Shown: positions 34,601 through 43,921 of the stretch, in pieces | Position numbering within the stretch: the stretch's first letter is position 1 | How the letters are laid out: each line of letters starts with the position of its first letter | From: JANQPX01 sp965204405 | GTDB lineage: Bacteria > Pseudomonadota > Alphaproteobacteria > Geminicoccales > Geminicoccaceae | NCBI GenBank assembly: GCA_965204405.1 | Contig: CBDBEN010000004.1 | Location: 1,302,001 to 1,366,000 of the forward strand | Direction: 5' to 3' | DNA length: 64,000 bases | The notes under the pieces: model-generated | Databases searched by the model: none | Told to the model about the DNA's origin: nothing | The model's input: the letters and a program-made list of their open reading frames with translations, nothing else | Position numbers and translations under genes: made by a program

Positions 34601-35659
34601 TCAGGGCAGCAGCTTTGCCTCACGATATCGATCCAGAATCTTGAAAAAATCCTCTTCGCTGTCTGCGAAATCGGAAAAGCCGAATTTCCGTGCTTTGATC
34701 GTGCTCTGAATCTCATCCCATGTGCGCTCCAGAGTCCCATCTGCAAAATCCCAGGCAGCTACGGCCGTCAGTGGTCGTTTGATCAGGCCGTAGCGCTCTA
34801 CGACCGCCTGCCAGACCGGTTCCTTGTCGGCCATGACATCGGCGAGGCGTAGGGGTCGGACGGAACCCATGGGCATGTCGAACGCCGCTGCAAGCTTCGG
34901 CCAGAAACGAGACCAGCGGATGAGATCGCCATTGGCGACGTTGAAGGCGTTGTCGGTGGCCTCATCGTCGGTTGCCATCCAAGTGATGGCACGGCTCAAG
35001 AGAGTGGTCGAGGTCAGCTGCGTCAAACTGGTGAATGCACCTTCGGGACCGGAAAAATCCAACGCGCTGCCAAGCTCCCGGCAGATTGCCGCATAAGCGC
35101 CGAGGGTCGAGACGAGATTTCTTGCATTATGCGGAGAGAAATGCAGCAGCGTGTTGGGCCGCGACGCCGACCAGCGCCACTGGCTGACAGCCGACTGCTC
35201 ACGCAAGAAATCTTCCTGCGCATAGTAGAAATTCGAGACCACGCAGCGTGCATCGTCTTCCCTCGCCGGTGTCGGGAAAGGCCCGACATGCACCCCGTAA
35301 TATTTTCCGCCCTGGACCAGATGGACGTGACGAAGGGCAGTCGAGGCGGCAGACGTAGCCTCCAGCACATTACGCAAAAGAGCCAGATTGCCCGAAACAC
35401 TTTCCCGCCCCTGATCGTCATGCGAAGCCCGGCCGCAATAGACGAGATGCGTCACATCATCATGCCCCCGAAAGGCGCCCCGGCACGCAGCCGCATCGGT
35501 CATATCTGCATGAATATACTCGACGCCGGGCCAGGGCTGGGCTGCGGGCTTTCGGCAAATCCCGGCAATCTGCCAGCCCTCCACGCCGCTCAGATGCTTG
35601 GCCAGTGCCCCGCCAACAGCACCCGTTACCCCTGCGATGAGCGCCTTCCTAGTCGTCAT
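34601..35659 (-). CDS. PRISE-type short-chain reductase
   Basis: A 352-residue extended SDR. The NAD(P) loop AGVTGAVGGALAKHL lies at the N-terminus and the PRISE (progesterone 5-beta-reductase/iridoid synthase-like) signatures follow: VQGGKYYGVHVGPFPTP, EDDARCVVSNFYYAQEDFL and WSASRPNTLLHFSP. Such enzymes reduce activated enone double bonds; the natural substrate in bacteria is mostly unknown. I start at ATG 35659 with GGAAAGGAAAG just upstream rather than at 35713. Monocistronic. Confidence 0.85.
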   Translation of the reverse strand: MTTRKALIAGVTGAVGGALAKHLSGVEGWQIAGICRKPAAQPWPGVEYIHADMTDAAACRGAFRGHDDVTHLVYCGRASHDDQGRESVSGNLALLRNVLEATSAASTALRHVHLVQGGKYYGVHVGPFPTPAREDDARCVVSNFYYAQEDFLREQSAVSQWRWSASRPNTLLHFSPHNARNLVSTLGAYAAICRELGSALDFSGPEGAFTSLTQLTSTTLLSRAITWMATDDEATDNAFNVANGDLIRWSRFWPKLAAAFDMPMGSVRPLRLADVMADKEPVWQAVVERYGLIKRPLTAVAAWDFADGTLERTWDEIQSTIKARKFGFSDFADSEEDFFKILDRYREAKLLP

Positions 35660-36036
35660 TCTTTCCTTTCCCCATGGTTCGAGCACGCTATCAGCCCGCT
35701 CGGCCATCGCCAACGTCGAACTCGGCTCCGAAAGCTATTGCATTTGCCCGGCCGTTCGCGTCTGGAGGGTCGCGAAACGGAAAATCATCCTATCCGGAGA
35801 GAGAAACTCTAAAGGCGCGTCGACTTACGCCCCTCAAACGAAACGAAAAGCGTAATTCTTCGAGCACACACGCTTGGCCGGAACCGATCAAGGTCGCGTT
35901 TCGACTTGGATCGGCCCGAAACGTGGATTCTCCATCGGCAAAATGGCCCTGATGAACTTCAGAGCAGCACCACCGACGTCTTTACCCTAAGCCGATAGCC
36001 TTTTCACTGTGGCCGCATCATGCCGCCGCCTGACGA
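35660..36036. other. Intergenic region with no recognised element
   Basis: A 377-nt gap between the reductase start (divergent side) and the end of the DUF4170 gene. I see the likely reductase promoter area but no clear hairpin, repeat or coding frame. Confidence 0.5.
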
Positions 36037-36273
36037 TCAATGATCCTCGGCCTCCCCTGCCTCCGGATCCAAAAGGCGGTGCATATGGACGACGAAATAA
36101 CGCATATGAGCATTGTCGACGGTCCGCTGGGCGGCACCGCGCCAAGCATCGAGCGCTGTAGCGTAATTCGGAAAGATCCCGACGATATCCAGCTTGTCCA
36201 GATCGGCAAATGTGGTTCCGCTGGGATCCTCGAGTTCCCCGCCAAAAACCAAATGCAAGAGTTGTTCAGCCAT
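36037..36273 (-). CDS. DUF4170 family protein
   Basis: A 78-residue protein that matches the alphaproteobacterial DUF4170 family along its whole length: LLHLVFGGELEDP, DLDKLDIVGIFPNYATALDA and MRYFVVHMHRLLDPE. Function unknown. ATG 36273 is chosen because GGAAGGGG lies upstream and the family begins there; the frame is open to 36330. Confidence 0.9.
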   Translation of the reverse strand: MAEQLLHLVFGGELEDPSGTTFADLDKLDIVGIFPNYATALDAWRGAAQRTVDNAHMRYFVVHMHRLLDPEAGEAEDH

Positions 36274-36487
36274 GTTGTCACCCCTTCCCGATGTTGCACG
36301 GCAATTGCCGGATCGGCATTTGGCTATCAAGGAAGGGCGCGCGATGCTACCTCAATCTCGTCAATTCATGCCGAGTCAGGCGGCTGGACATGCAGTTGTT
36401 CCAGGGATGACAAGGCAAGGATTAAGAAACCTCAGGTCATCATGATTGCTAAATCGTTAGGACGTTACGGATAATTAACGACGTTTC

Positions 36488-36516
36488 TTGACATAATGGA
36501 AATTTTTTCCTGTCAA
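36488..36516 (+). promoter_or_regulatory. TTGACA...TGTCAA dyad, promoter or operator
   Basis: TTGACA at 36488 and TGTCAA at 36511 are inverted copies around GGAAA...TTTCC, so the whole 29 nt is a hyphenated dyad. TTGACA also fits a -35 box. It lies 41 nt before the ribosome-binding site of the small gene at 36558, so it is a likely control region for that gene. Confidence 0.45.
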
Positions 36517-36557
36517 ATTCTTAAGCGTTGATGAAGACATCGGAGGAGATGAGGTCA

Positions 36558-36761
36558 ATGCATCGGTTCTCTGCTTTCCACCGCAACAGGCCGCAATTAA
36601 CCGGCGGCGCCGCACTCAGCCTGCCCTCATTACCCTCATCTGCCGAGACGGCGATCGACCGGCATCTGGACGAGCTTAGGGAAATAGCCCGTGAGGTTGA
36701 GCCAATTCACCAACCTCTGGACACCGGGCCACCTCGTCAACCCGTTCGTCTCGCAGCGTAG
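36558..36761 (+). CDS. Small hypothetical protein
   Basis: A 67-residue frame starting MHRFSAFHRN, with GGAGGAG nine bases ahead of the ATG (in-frame ATGs at 36531 and 36549 lack suitable sites). The middle (ETAIDRHLDELREIAREVEP) could form an amphipathic helix; both ends are Pro/Ser-rich. No family recognised. Support for a real gene is contextual: a promoter-like dyad upstream and a clean intrinsic terminator about 100 nt downstream on the same strand. Confidence 0.5.
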   Translation: MHRFSAFHRNRPQLTGGAALSLPSLPSSAETAIDRHLDELREIAREVEPIHQPLDTGPPRQPVRLAA

Positions 36762-36861
36762 CGTCAACCATGTCGGGGAATAGCCCATCACGGATACAAA
36801 TCACCCGAAGATGTAACGCCTCTATTCACCTCAACCCGTTCCCAAAATCCTAAGTCACCTG

Positions 36862-36900
36862 AGCCGGGGATCTCTCTTGAGATTTCCGGCTTTTCTTTTT
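36862..36900 (+). terminator. Rho-independent terminator
   Basis: AGCCGGGGATCTC and GAGATTTCCGGCT form a 13-bp stem (two G-U pairs) with a TCTT loop, followed by TTTCTTTTT. The T-run is on the plus strand, so it ends transcription coming from the small gene at 36558. Confidence 0.8.
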
Positions 36901-36992
36901 CATTTCACATAATAATGATGAAGAATTCGTTAACGAAAAATCTATCAAACGCGAGATCGCCTAATAGTCTGATGAAGATGACGAAGGGAGGA

Positions 36993-37568
36993 TCAGTGAA
37001 CCTGCCGCATGGATGCCGCCTTACGGAGCATGTCCAAAGCAATCTGCACATCCTCGTCATCGGCAAGGCATTGCTGAATGGCTTCCGAGGATGACAGAAG
37101 AGCTAAAGCCTGTGCAACCAGCCCATCCTTTTCGGATATAAGCTGCTGCGCGGCATCATCTTTATCGTCGTCAGCGGCTCGTCTCTTGTTCGCTTGATGC
37201 TTGATGATCGCGTTGCTCAGAGTCTGCCGAAGGTGCTCAGCGGAAAGATTGCGCTTGCTCATGAAATCGGCAAGGCCCGAGTCAAGCGCCTGTTCGGCCA
37301 GCGCCGACGACGGCTCCCCTGTCAACATCACCATCGGCGTCGTGATTCCTTCATGGCTCGCCGCGATTTGCTCGGCAAGAGCGACGCCATCGGACCCAGG
37401 AAGGTGATAGTCGATCAAAATGCAGTCGAAATGCTCGACCGCGACCATGCCGAGCGCACTCTCGACATCGCCTGCCTCGGCAACGCTGGTCTCGCCCTTG
37501 GCTTGAGCAAGTAGGCGCTTGATCGTTCTTCGATCCAGGCGGCTATCATCTATAAGCAGCAGGCGCAT
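36993..37568 (-). CDS. Receiver-domain protein with helical C-terminus
   Basis: A 191-residue response regulator. The receiver domain (about 1-125) has the acidic pair Asp7/Asp8, phospho-acceptor Asp53 in CILIDYHLPG, the T/S position in MLTGE and Lys105 in DFMSKRN. A charged linker (about 128-145) leads to a short helical tail without any DNA-binding, GGDEF or kinase signature. It is divergent from a receiver/kinase pair across 395 nt; it is probably the third member of that signalling group. Confidence 0.85.
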   Translation of the reverse strand: MRLLLIDDSRLDRRTIKRLLAQAKGETSVAEAGDVESALGMVAVEHFDCILIDYHLPGSDGVALAEQIAASHEGITTPMVMLTGEPSSALAEQALDSGLADFMSKRNLSAEHLRQTLSNAIIKHQANKRRAADDDKDDAAQQLISEKDGLVAQALALLSSSEAIQQCLADDEDVQIALDMLRKAASMRQVH

Positions 37569-37963
37569 CGTGCTTCCCTACATCGGAGAATTTACAGCGA
37601 CGGTGAATACAGGCGATCAAACCTCGGCGGGATGTCCATCCAAGAACATTATAGAAAACCGGCTGTCGTAATTTAGCGTGAGCGTTAAATTTATAATCAC
37701 TAAAGGGCTAAAATAGCATTAACCCGCAGGTATGACCGTTTGTTAATGCCCTTGAGCGATAACGAAGGGTAGCCTGCCCTTTGACCGCATCAGGCCGGCA
37801 TCGGCGGGTGACGCAGGCCGCGATACTCATAGATTCTTGCACTCTTAACTTTTTAGAAACCGAAGGCTGCTTTATCGATCCAGCATGCTGCCTTGAGCTT
37901 TCGCACCTAAGCCATGACTTAGGACATTGAGCGTTCCCAACGTTGATCGTGAGAACAATCTGC
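37569..37963. other. Divergent intergenic region of the signalling genes
   Basis: A 395-nt gap, noticeably AT-richer around 37660-37730, that must carry the promoters of both divergent signalling transcripts. GTTAA occurs at 37684 and again in the CATTAACCC/GTTAATG area (37713-37748), but not with the spacing of a known box. No hairpin stands out. Confidence 0.45.
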
Positions 37964-38422
37964 ATGACACCAATCGCCTCAAGCCAGACCATCTTGATCG
38001 TTGACGACAGTGATGACGACTATGACGCAACCACACGTGCACTGCAGAAGGACAGAAATCTGAAAAATCCTTTGTACCGCTGCGAGACCGGCGGACAGGC
38101 CCTCGATTATTTATACCGCCGCGGGCCATATAGTGGCTTAGCCTCCGCCGATCGGCCCGGCATTATTCTTCTCGACCTCAATATGCCCGGTATTGATGGG
38201 CGAAAAGTGCTGACCGAGATCAAGAATGATGCGGAGCTGGAAAGCATACCAGTTATTGTTGTGTCCAATTCCAATGACGAGCAAGACATCGAGGCCTGCT
38301 ATGAGCTGGGTGCCAACGCCTTTATTGAAAAGCCGCTCAGTTGGACAGTTTTTTTCGAAGCCATGCAGAAGCTTGGGGAATATCAGATTGAGATTGCCAT
38401 TCTGCCTAAGGGGCACTCATGA
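37964..38422 (+). CDS. Single-domain response regulator, Rcp1-like
   Basis: A 152-residue stand-alone receiver with Asp14/Asp15, phospho-acceptor Asp71 in IILLDLNMPG, Ser in VVVSNS and Lys in FIEKPLS. The LDYLYRRGPY segment and loop lengths are those of the Rcp1/CheY-like group that usually partners hybrid or bacteriophytochrome kinases. The next gene overlaps by ATGA. An upstream TTG at 37943 is possible but less likely. Confidence 0.9.
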   Translation: MTPIASSQTILIVDDSDDDYDATTRALQKDRNLKNPLYRCETGGQALDYLYRRGPYSGLASADRPGIILLDLNMPGIDGRKVLTEIKNDAELESIPVIVVSNSNDEQDIEACYELGANAFIEKPLSWTVFFEAMQKLGEYQIEIAILPKGHS

Positions 38423-39549
38423 CCGGTGAGCACACGATTTTAATCATCGATGATAGTGAAGACGACCGGGACGTCTATCTCCGCCTCTTGCGGGATGAAC
38501 CTAACATCAAGGAAATTCGAACGGCGGAGACGGGCCGGGAAGGCATTGCTGCTTTCAAGGCGGTACCCGCGGATTGCATTTTGCTCGATTACCGCATGCC
38601 CGGTGAAGATGGCTTGAGTGTTCTCGAAGAGATCAAATCCCTCGATGCCCAGGATACGCCGGTCATTGTCCTCACCGGGCAAGGTAATGAAGAAATAGCG
38701 GTGGCCGCCATGAAAAAGGGGGCTTCCGACTATGTGGTCAAAGACACGATATCGGCGATCGGGCTTCGCCGCGCCGTCACCAATGCCATCGAAAAGGCCA
38801 GCCTGCAGAAAAAGATCGTCAAGCAGCAGGAAGAACAGGAGATCTTTCTCAGAACCCTGATCCACGACGCGCGCGCGCCTCTTCGGCATATCAGCACCTT
38901 CACCAAGCTGCTCGCTGAAGACATCCGTGCTGAAGACTATGACGACGTTCTGGAGCATGGCGAGGCGATCAGCCTGTCTGCCATGCGAATTCAAGATCTT
39001 ATCGATACCTTGGCTGCTTACGCCCTTTCCGAGGGCGATGTGGCGTTCGAGCAAGTAGCCATGGACGACGTCATCGAAGCAGCGCTCGGCAGCCTTACAC
39101 AGGTCATAGCCGATCGGGATGCCCATGTAACCCACACGGCTCTCCCCAGCGTGACGGGCCACCGTCCTCAGTTGATCCAGCTTCTGCAGAACCTTATCGG
39201 CAACGGCATCAAATATTGCGACGCGGATACGCCCGAAGTTGTCGTGTCCGCGAGCCGAAACGACAAGGGCGTCTGGCAATTCCAGGTCGAAGACAATGGG
39301 ATCGGCATACCGGGCGACCGGCTGGCCTTTGTTTTCGAGCCCTTCAAGCGATTGTGGAGTCACGACTCCTACGAAGGCACCGGCCTTGGTCTGGCCATCT
39401 GCAGGAAAATCGTCGAGCGGCATGGCGGCGAAATCTGGTGCAGATCGAAAGAAGGCGAAGGCAGCCGGTTTCTGTTCACACTCGGTGCGGATCCTGAGTG
39501 CCTAACTGTTCAGGATAGTGCTACGAGTAGCTTGAGCAAGGCAGTCTAA
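38419..39549 (+). CDS. Receiver-histidine kinase (REC-HisKA-HATPase)
   Basis: A 376-residue kinase without sensor or membrane segment: receiver at 1-125 (Asp11/Asp12, Asp57 in CILLDYRMPG, Lys in DYVVKD), a linker helix, an H-box LIHDARAPLRHIS (His149) and an HATPase_c domain with N-box LLQNLIGNGIKYCD, G1 EDNGIGIP, F-box VFEPFKRLW and G2 GTGLGLAICRKI. Receiver-first kinases take their signal by phosphorylation from another kinase. Coupled to the Rcp1-like gene by ATGA. Confidence 0.93.
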   Translation: MTGEHTILIIDDSEDDRDVYLRLLRDEPNIKEIRTAETGREGIAAFKAVPADCILLDYRMPGEDGLSVLEEIKSLDAQDTPVIVLTGQGNEEIAVAAMKKGASDYVVKDTISAIGLRRAVTNAIEKASLQKKIVKQQEEQEIFLRTLIHDARAPLRHISTFTKLLAEDIRAEDYDDVLEHGEAISLSAMRIQDLIDTLAAYALSEGDVAFEQVAMDDVIEAALGSLTQVIADRDAHVTHTALPSVTGHRPQLIQLLQNLIGNGIKYCDADTPEVVVSASRNDKGVWQFQVEDNGIGIPGDRLAFVFEPFKRLWSHDSYEGTGLGLAICRKIVERHGGEIWCRSKEGEGSRFLFTLGADPECLTVQDSATSSLSKAV

Positions 39550-39564
39550 CGAGCGGCCATTTCA

Positions 39565-40134
39565 CTAAAGGCCCCATGCCTCGTCATCCACGCCCGGCAC
39601 CAGCTCGTAGCTTGCCTCGAGCTGATAGTCTGGGCCGTCCGGCTGCAGCCAGCTCGAGTAGAGCTGAAAGCTGCTGATCGGGAAGGATGCGCTTTGAAAG
39701 AGGCTGTGGCGCATCAGATAGGTGGCAAGTCCGGCTTGTGTCGGCGGGCGGCGTAAGCGGGCAAGGGTGACGTGCGGGGTGTATTTTTGCTGGTCGGCCC
39801 CAAAACCGGCTTGCTTCAGCGCCTTGTCAATTCGCCGTTTCAAGTCTTTCAGCTCACGGCTTTTGACGACACCCGCCCAGATGGTCTTGGGCTCACCGCG
39901 TGGCGGAAAATGGCCGATGCCCTTGAGCTGCAGTTCGAACGGCACGCCCGGCACCAAGGATAGCGCTTCGGCAATATCGTTGGCCTCGCCATTGTCGACC
40001 TCGCCAATGAAGCGAAGGGTCAGATGCTGCTGTTCCGGCATCGTCCAGCGGACGTCGCCCAGGCCACGCGCAAGGGGCGCAAGTGCGTTTTTGATGTCGG
40101 CGGGAAGGTCTGCTGCAACGAAGAGGCGGGGCAT
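39565..40134 (-). CDS. thpR: RNA 2',3'-cyclic phosphodiesterase (ThpR/LigT)
   Basis: A 189-residue 2H phosphoesterase with both catalytic H-x-T/S motifs: HLTLRFIG (His37) and HVTLARL (His121). The family hydrolyses 2',3'-cyclic phosphate ends of RNA. The frame extends to 40212 but the family start 'MPRLFVA' fixes ATG 40134. Stand-alone, convergent with the receiver-kinase gene. Confidence 0.92.
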   Translation of the reverse strand: MPRLFVAADLPADIKNALAPLARGLGDVRWTMPEQQHLTLRFIGEVDNGEANDIAEALSLVPGVPFELQLKGIGHFPPRGEPKTIWAGVVKSRELKDLKRRIDKALKQAGFGADQQKYTPHVTLARLRRPPTQAGLATYLMRHSLFQSASFPISSFQLYSSWLQPDGPDYQLEASYELVPGVDDEAWGL

Positions 40135-40270
40135 GATCGTGGCTCTGCTCATCTCGAAAGAGCGAAAAGGAGAAGCAGGAGCTTGTATAGAAGACGATCT
40201 CGCCCTTGCCAAATGGCCAGTGGTCCCATACCTACGACGTCTGGATAGGAAGATAGGATAGGGCTAAGCC

Positions 40271-40999
40271 ATGCGCAGCCGGGACGGCGGGAACTCGGAT
40301 GAGTTCATTCGCGAGGTTGATGAGGCGGTTCGTCAGGACCGCTGGACGACGATCTGGAAACAGTACAATGCCTATATCATAGGCGCTGGTCTTGCCGTCG
40401 TCGTCGGCACGTCGGCCGGTGTCGGCTGGCAGACTTATCAAAAGAACCAGTTGGATGCCCATGCGCGGAGCCTTGCCGCGGCAACAACGCTCCTAGCCGA
40501 TGACCGGCCGGCTGATGCCGCTTCGGCTTTTAGGGCTCTTGCCAAGGAGGCAGGCGGCGGTGTCGGTGTCATTGCTACGCTGCGCTCGGCCGAAGCGGAG
40601 AAGGAAGCGGGCAATGCGGATGCCAAGCTCGAAGCGTTGAAGGAACTCGCCGCAGACAAGGATATTGGCCCTCTCTATAGCGGGCTTGCCAATCTTTTGG
40701 CCTTCCAGGAGCGGTTCGCCAATGACGATGCCGACAGCCTGATTGCAGATCTTGACAAGGCGGCAACGCCGGACAGCCCCTGGCGATCCAGCTTGTTGGA
40801 GCTAAAGGCGTTGGCGGAGATGAAAGCAGGCCAGACCAGCGAGGCGCGGGCAACGCTGCAGGCTTTGCTGAACAACCCGGAAGCACCGGGCAATCTGGCC
40901 AGACGGGCAGCCGAACTGCTCGAAGCACTTGGCGGTCCTCTCGAAGAGGACAACAAGACCGTCTCCCAAAATGATCATGATGAAGAGGCGAGCCAGTAA
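40271..40999 (+). CDS. YfgM-like TPR protein of the inner membrane
   Basis: A 242-residue protein with a short cytoplasmic N-terminus, one transmembrane helix (about 34-52) and a periplasmic Ala-rich helical region compatible with TPRs, matching the YfgM/DUF2659-type (tetratricopeptide repeat-like) family. YfgM in E. coli associates with the Sec translocon and periplasmic chaperones. The gene overlaps bamB (TAATG), and the order yfgM-bamB-der is the same as in E. coli, which supports the call. Confidence 0.88.
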   Translation: MRSRDGGNSDEFIREVDEAVRQDRWTTIWKQYNAYIIGAGLAVVVGTSAGVGWQTYQKNQLDAHARSLAAATTLLADDRPADAASAFRALAKEAGGGVGVIATLRSAEAEKEAGNADAKLEALKELAADKDIGPLYSGLANLLAFQERFANDDADSLIADLDKAATPDSPWRSSLLELKALAEMKAGQTSEARATLQALLNNPEAPGNLARRAAELLEALGGPLEEDNKTVSQNDHDEEASQ

Positions 41000-42321
41000 T
41001 GCTGCGATCGATTGCCCAGCCGGCATTATTGCTATGTGCGCTCACCGCATGTTCCGGGGATGGTTGGTACGGCGGAGCCCAGGAACCGCCGCTGCCGGGA
41101 GAGCGTATCTCAGTCCTGGCCCTCAAGAGCGAGCTCAAGGCCGACCCCAGCCTGGCCGAAACGGAGATCGTCCTGCCGCCGGCGGAAACCAACGGCGCCT
41201 GGCCGCAGCATGGCGGTGCCGTTACCCATGCCAAGCAGCATCTGGCCATCGCAGGCAAGCCGGCGTTCGCCTGGAAGGCAAACATCGGCGAAGGTTCGGC
41301 GAATGCCGGCCAGCTGCTGGCAAGACCGGTCGTGGCGGATGACCGTGTCTTCGCCATGGATGCGTTCGGATCCATTTCCGCCTACGCCACCAAAACCGGA
41401 GCGCTCGTCTGGCGACAAAGCTACAAGGATCTCGCCCTTGATGACAGCATCTTCGGCGGTGGCCTGGCTCTTCAAGGGAACCGTTTGGTCGCTACCTTCA
41501 CATCGGGCGAGGTGGTCAGCCTGGAGGCCGCGGACGGCACAGAGATCTGGCGCCAGGCCCTGAACCTCCCGCTCCGCTCAGCGCCTGCGATCTCGGACGG
41601 CGTCGTTCTGGTGCCGACTGCCGACAATCAGATCTATGCCTTGAACCTGCAGACCGGCCAGCCGAGCTGGCGTCATGCCGGCTTTTTCGAGACATCCGCG
41701 GTGCTCGGCGGTCCCAGCCCTGCGGTCGATGGCGGGATCGCGATTGTTCCCTACTCCTCGGCTGAAGTTTTTGCCCTCCGGCTCGACAATGGCCGCCCGC
41801 TTTGGAGCGACACGCTGGAGCGGCCGCGCCGTACCCAGGCCTTGGCGGAAATCAGCGACATCGAGGGAACGCCGGTGATCGACGGTGACCGCGTCTATGT
41901 CGGTGGGCGCGGCGGGCAGGTCGCGGCTATCGACATGCGCAGGGGTCTACGCGCCTGGGATGCCGATCTGACCGCGATCGACACACCCTGGATTGCCGGC
42001 GATTTCATGTACCTGCTGACGGAACGCAGTGAAGCGGTCTGCCTGACGCGCCGGGACGGCCGAATCCGCTGGGTGGCCCAGCTTCCTCTGACCGACAATC
42101 CAAAAGGTGGTGGCAAGGCGCTGACCTGGCGCGGCCCGATTCTAGCCGGCGGGCAGCTCATCCTGACCAGTTCCAACAATGAGATCGTAACGCTGTCACC
42201 TTATACCGGCGAGCGCATGGCCGGTATTCCGCTGCCTAATCCGGCCGCCGTAACCCCTGTCGTGGCCGGAGGTGCCGTCTACGTCCTGACCGAAGAAGCC
42301 GAACTCTTGGCCTTTCGTTAA
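40999..42321 (+). CDS. bamB: Outer membrane assembly lipoprotein BamB
   Basis: A 440-residue lipoprotein: signal peptide with lipobox LTAC (Cys18), then PQQ-like beta-propeller blades with the repeated 'xxG.xxWRxxx' pattern (TGALVWRQ, DGTEIWRQ, TGQPSWRH, NGRPLWSD, DGRIRWVA). BamB is an accessory subunit of the BAM complex in the outer membrane. With bamD at 11 kb this window encodes two BAM lipoproteins. About 60 N-terminal residues before the propeller are longer than in E. coli BamB. Confidence 0.93.
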   Translation: MLRSIAQPALLLCALTACSGDGWYGGAQEPPLPGERISVLALKSELKADPSLAETEIVLPPAETNGAWPQHGGAVTHAKQHLAIAGKPAFAWKANIGEGSANAGQLLARPVVADDRVFAMDAFGSISAYATKTGALVWRQSYKDLALDDSIFGGGLALQGNRLVATFTSGEVVSLEAADGTEIWRQALNLPLRSAPAISDGVVLVPTADNQIYALNLQTGQPSWRHAGFFETSAVLGGPSPAVDGGIAIVPYSSAEVFALRLDNGRPLWSDTLERPRRTQALAEISDIEGTPVIDGDRVYVGGRGGQVAAIDMRRGLRAWDADLTAIDTPWIAGDFMYLLTERSEAVCLTRRDGRIRWVAQLPLTDNPKGGGKALTWRGPILAGGQLILTSSNNEIVTLSPYTGERMAGIPLPNPAAVTPVVAGGAVYVLTEEAELLAFR

Positions 42322-42387
42322 GAAAGCCGCAACCCCGGGCGCCATCCGATGAACGGATTGGGTGGCCGCCCAAATGTAGAAGTCATC

Positions 42388-43749
42388 ATGTCCTGCATCG
42401 TCGCCATCGTCGGCCGGCCCAATGTCGGCAAGTCGACCCTGTTCAATCGCCTGCTCGGCAAGAACCAGGCCCTGGTCGATCCGACCCCCGGCGTAACCCG
42501 CGACCGCATCGAAGGCGATGCCCGCATCGGCAATCTCCGTTTTACCGCGATCGACACGGCCGGCCTTGCCGAGGGCAAGGCGAGCGACCTCGAAGGCCGC
42601 ATGCTGCAGCAAACCGAGGCCGCGGTCGCGCAGGCGGACCTGGCCCTCATGCTGATCGACGCCAAGAGCGGCCTTACCGCCCTCGATCGCCAGTTCGCGA
42701 CCTGGCTTCGCCGGCAAAGCACGCCGGTGCTCCTTGTCGCCAACAAATGCGAAGGCCTGGCAGCGGAAAGCTCGTCGAGCGAGGCCTGGGCGCTCGGCCT
42801 CGGCCCGCCTATTCCGATATCGGCGCAAAATGGCGAAGGGATGGCCGGGCTTGCGGAGATGATCGACGAGCAGATCAAAGCCTTCGATCACTCATCCGAG
42901 TCCACCGGTGCCGAAGCCGGCGGCGATGAGCAACGGATGCCGCTTCGCCTGGCTGTCGTCGGCCGACCCAATGTCGGCAAATCATCGTTGATCAACCGGC
43001 TTCTCAAGGACGAGAGGCTGCTTACCGGCCCGGAACCGGGCCTTACCCGCGATGCCGTGAAGATAAGCTGGTCATGGCGCGGCCGGCGCATCGATCTCGT
43101 GGATACCGCAGGCCTTCGCCGCCGAACCAAAATCGATGACAGCAGCGTCGAGAAACTCTCGAGCAAAGCATCGCTTGCCGCCATCCGCAGCGCCGATGTC
43201 GTCCTTTTGATGGTCGATGCAACCGCCCCTTTGGAAAAGCAGGATCTGGTGATTGCCAACAGGGCGATCGATGCAGGCCGGGCGTTGCTGGTGGCGGCCA
43301 ACAAGTGGGATCTGGTGGATGATCCAATGCATGCCTTGCAGAGAATCCGAGACCGGATCGAGCTTCGCCTTCCGCAGATCAAGGGCGTCGTCTGCACGCC
43401 GATGTCGGTCAGAACCGGCAAGAACGTCGACCGCCTGCTGCCCGCCGCTGTCGACCTCGAGGCAGCCTGGTCGAAGCGGGTGACGACGGCAATGCTCAAC
43501 CGGTGGCTCGAGCACGCCCTCGACGAGCACGCCCCGCCGCTTTCCAAGGGCCGGCGCGTAAAAATCCGCTATGCGACCCAAGTGACGGCGAAACCGCCAA
43601 CCTTCGCGCTGTTCGTCAGCCAGGCGGATGCCCTGCCCGCCTCCTATCTTCGTTATCTGGCGAATAGTTTGAGAGAAACTTTCGATTTCGAGGGCGTTCC
43701 CTTGCGGCTTTTCGAACGCAGCAGCAAGAACCCCTACGCAAAAAAATAA
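42388..43749 (+). CDS. der: Ribosome-associated GTPase Der (EngA)
   Basis: A 453-residue protein with two tandem GTPase domains and a KH-like C-terminus. G1 loops are GRPNVGKSTLF and GRPNVGKSSLI; G3 are DTAGLAEG and DTAGLRRR; G4 are NKCEG and NKWDL. Der takes part in 50S subunit maturation. The family starts 'M.xxVAIVGRPNVGKS', which favours ATG 42388 over 42349. Third gene of the yfgM-bamB-der run. Confidence 0.96.
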   Translation: MSCIVAIVGRPNVGKSTLFNRLLGKNQALVDPTPGVTRDRIEGDARIGNLRFTAIDTAGLAEGKASDLEGRMLQQTEAAVAQADLALMLIDAKSGLTALDRQFATWLRRQSTPVLLVANKCEGLAAESSSSEAWALGLGPPIPISAQNGEGMAGLAEMIDEQIKAFDHSSESTGAEAGGDEQRMPLRLAVVGRPNVGKSSLINRLLKDERLLTGPEPGLTRDAVKISWSWRGRRIDLVDTAGLRRRTKIDDSSVEKLSSKASLAAIRSADVVLLMVDATAPLEKQDLVIANRAIDAGRALLVAANKWDLVDDPMHALQRIRDRIELRLPQIKGVVCTPMSVRTGKNVDRLLPAAVDLEAAWSKRVTTAMLNRWLEHALDEHAPPLSKGRRVKIRYATQVTAKPPTFALFVSQADALPASYLRYLANSLRETFDFEGVPLRLFERSSKNPYAKK

Positions 43750-43751
43750 CA

Positions 43752-43771
43752 CCAGGCTGGCTCAAGCCTGG
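43752..43771 (+). terminator. Hairpin after der
   Basis: CCAGGCT and AGCCTGG form a 7-bp stem with a 6-nt loop, two bases after the der stop. There is no U-run after it, so termination is only possible. Confidence 0.4.
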
Positions 43772-43921
43772 CATGACATCCTCACGTTCGATCGTTGTGC
43801 GCAGATATCCGGGAAAAATTCCCCGATCCCTTTTCGAACAATTCGTGGGCGTTGAGCGTGCCTATTCACGTATTTTTTGAGTGGCGGCAAGCTGTTCTCC
43901 CGGGGGCTCGGTTAGGAAAGA

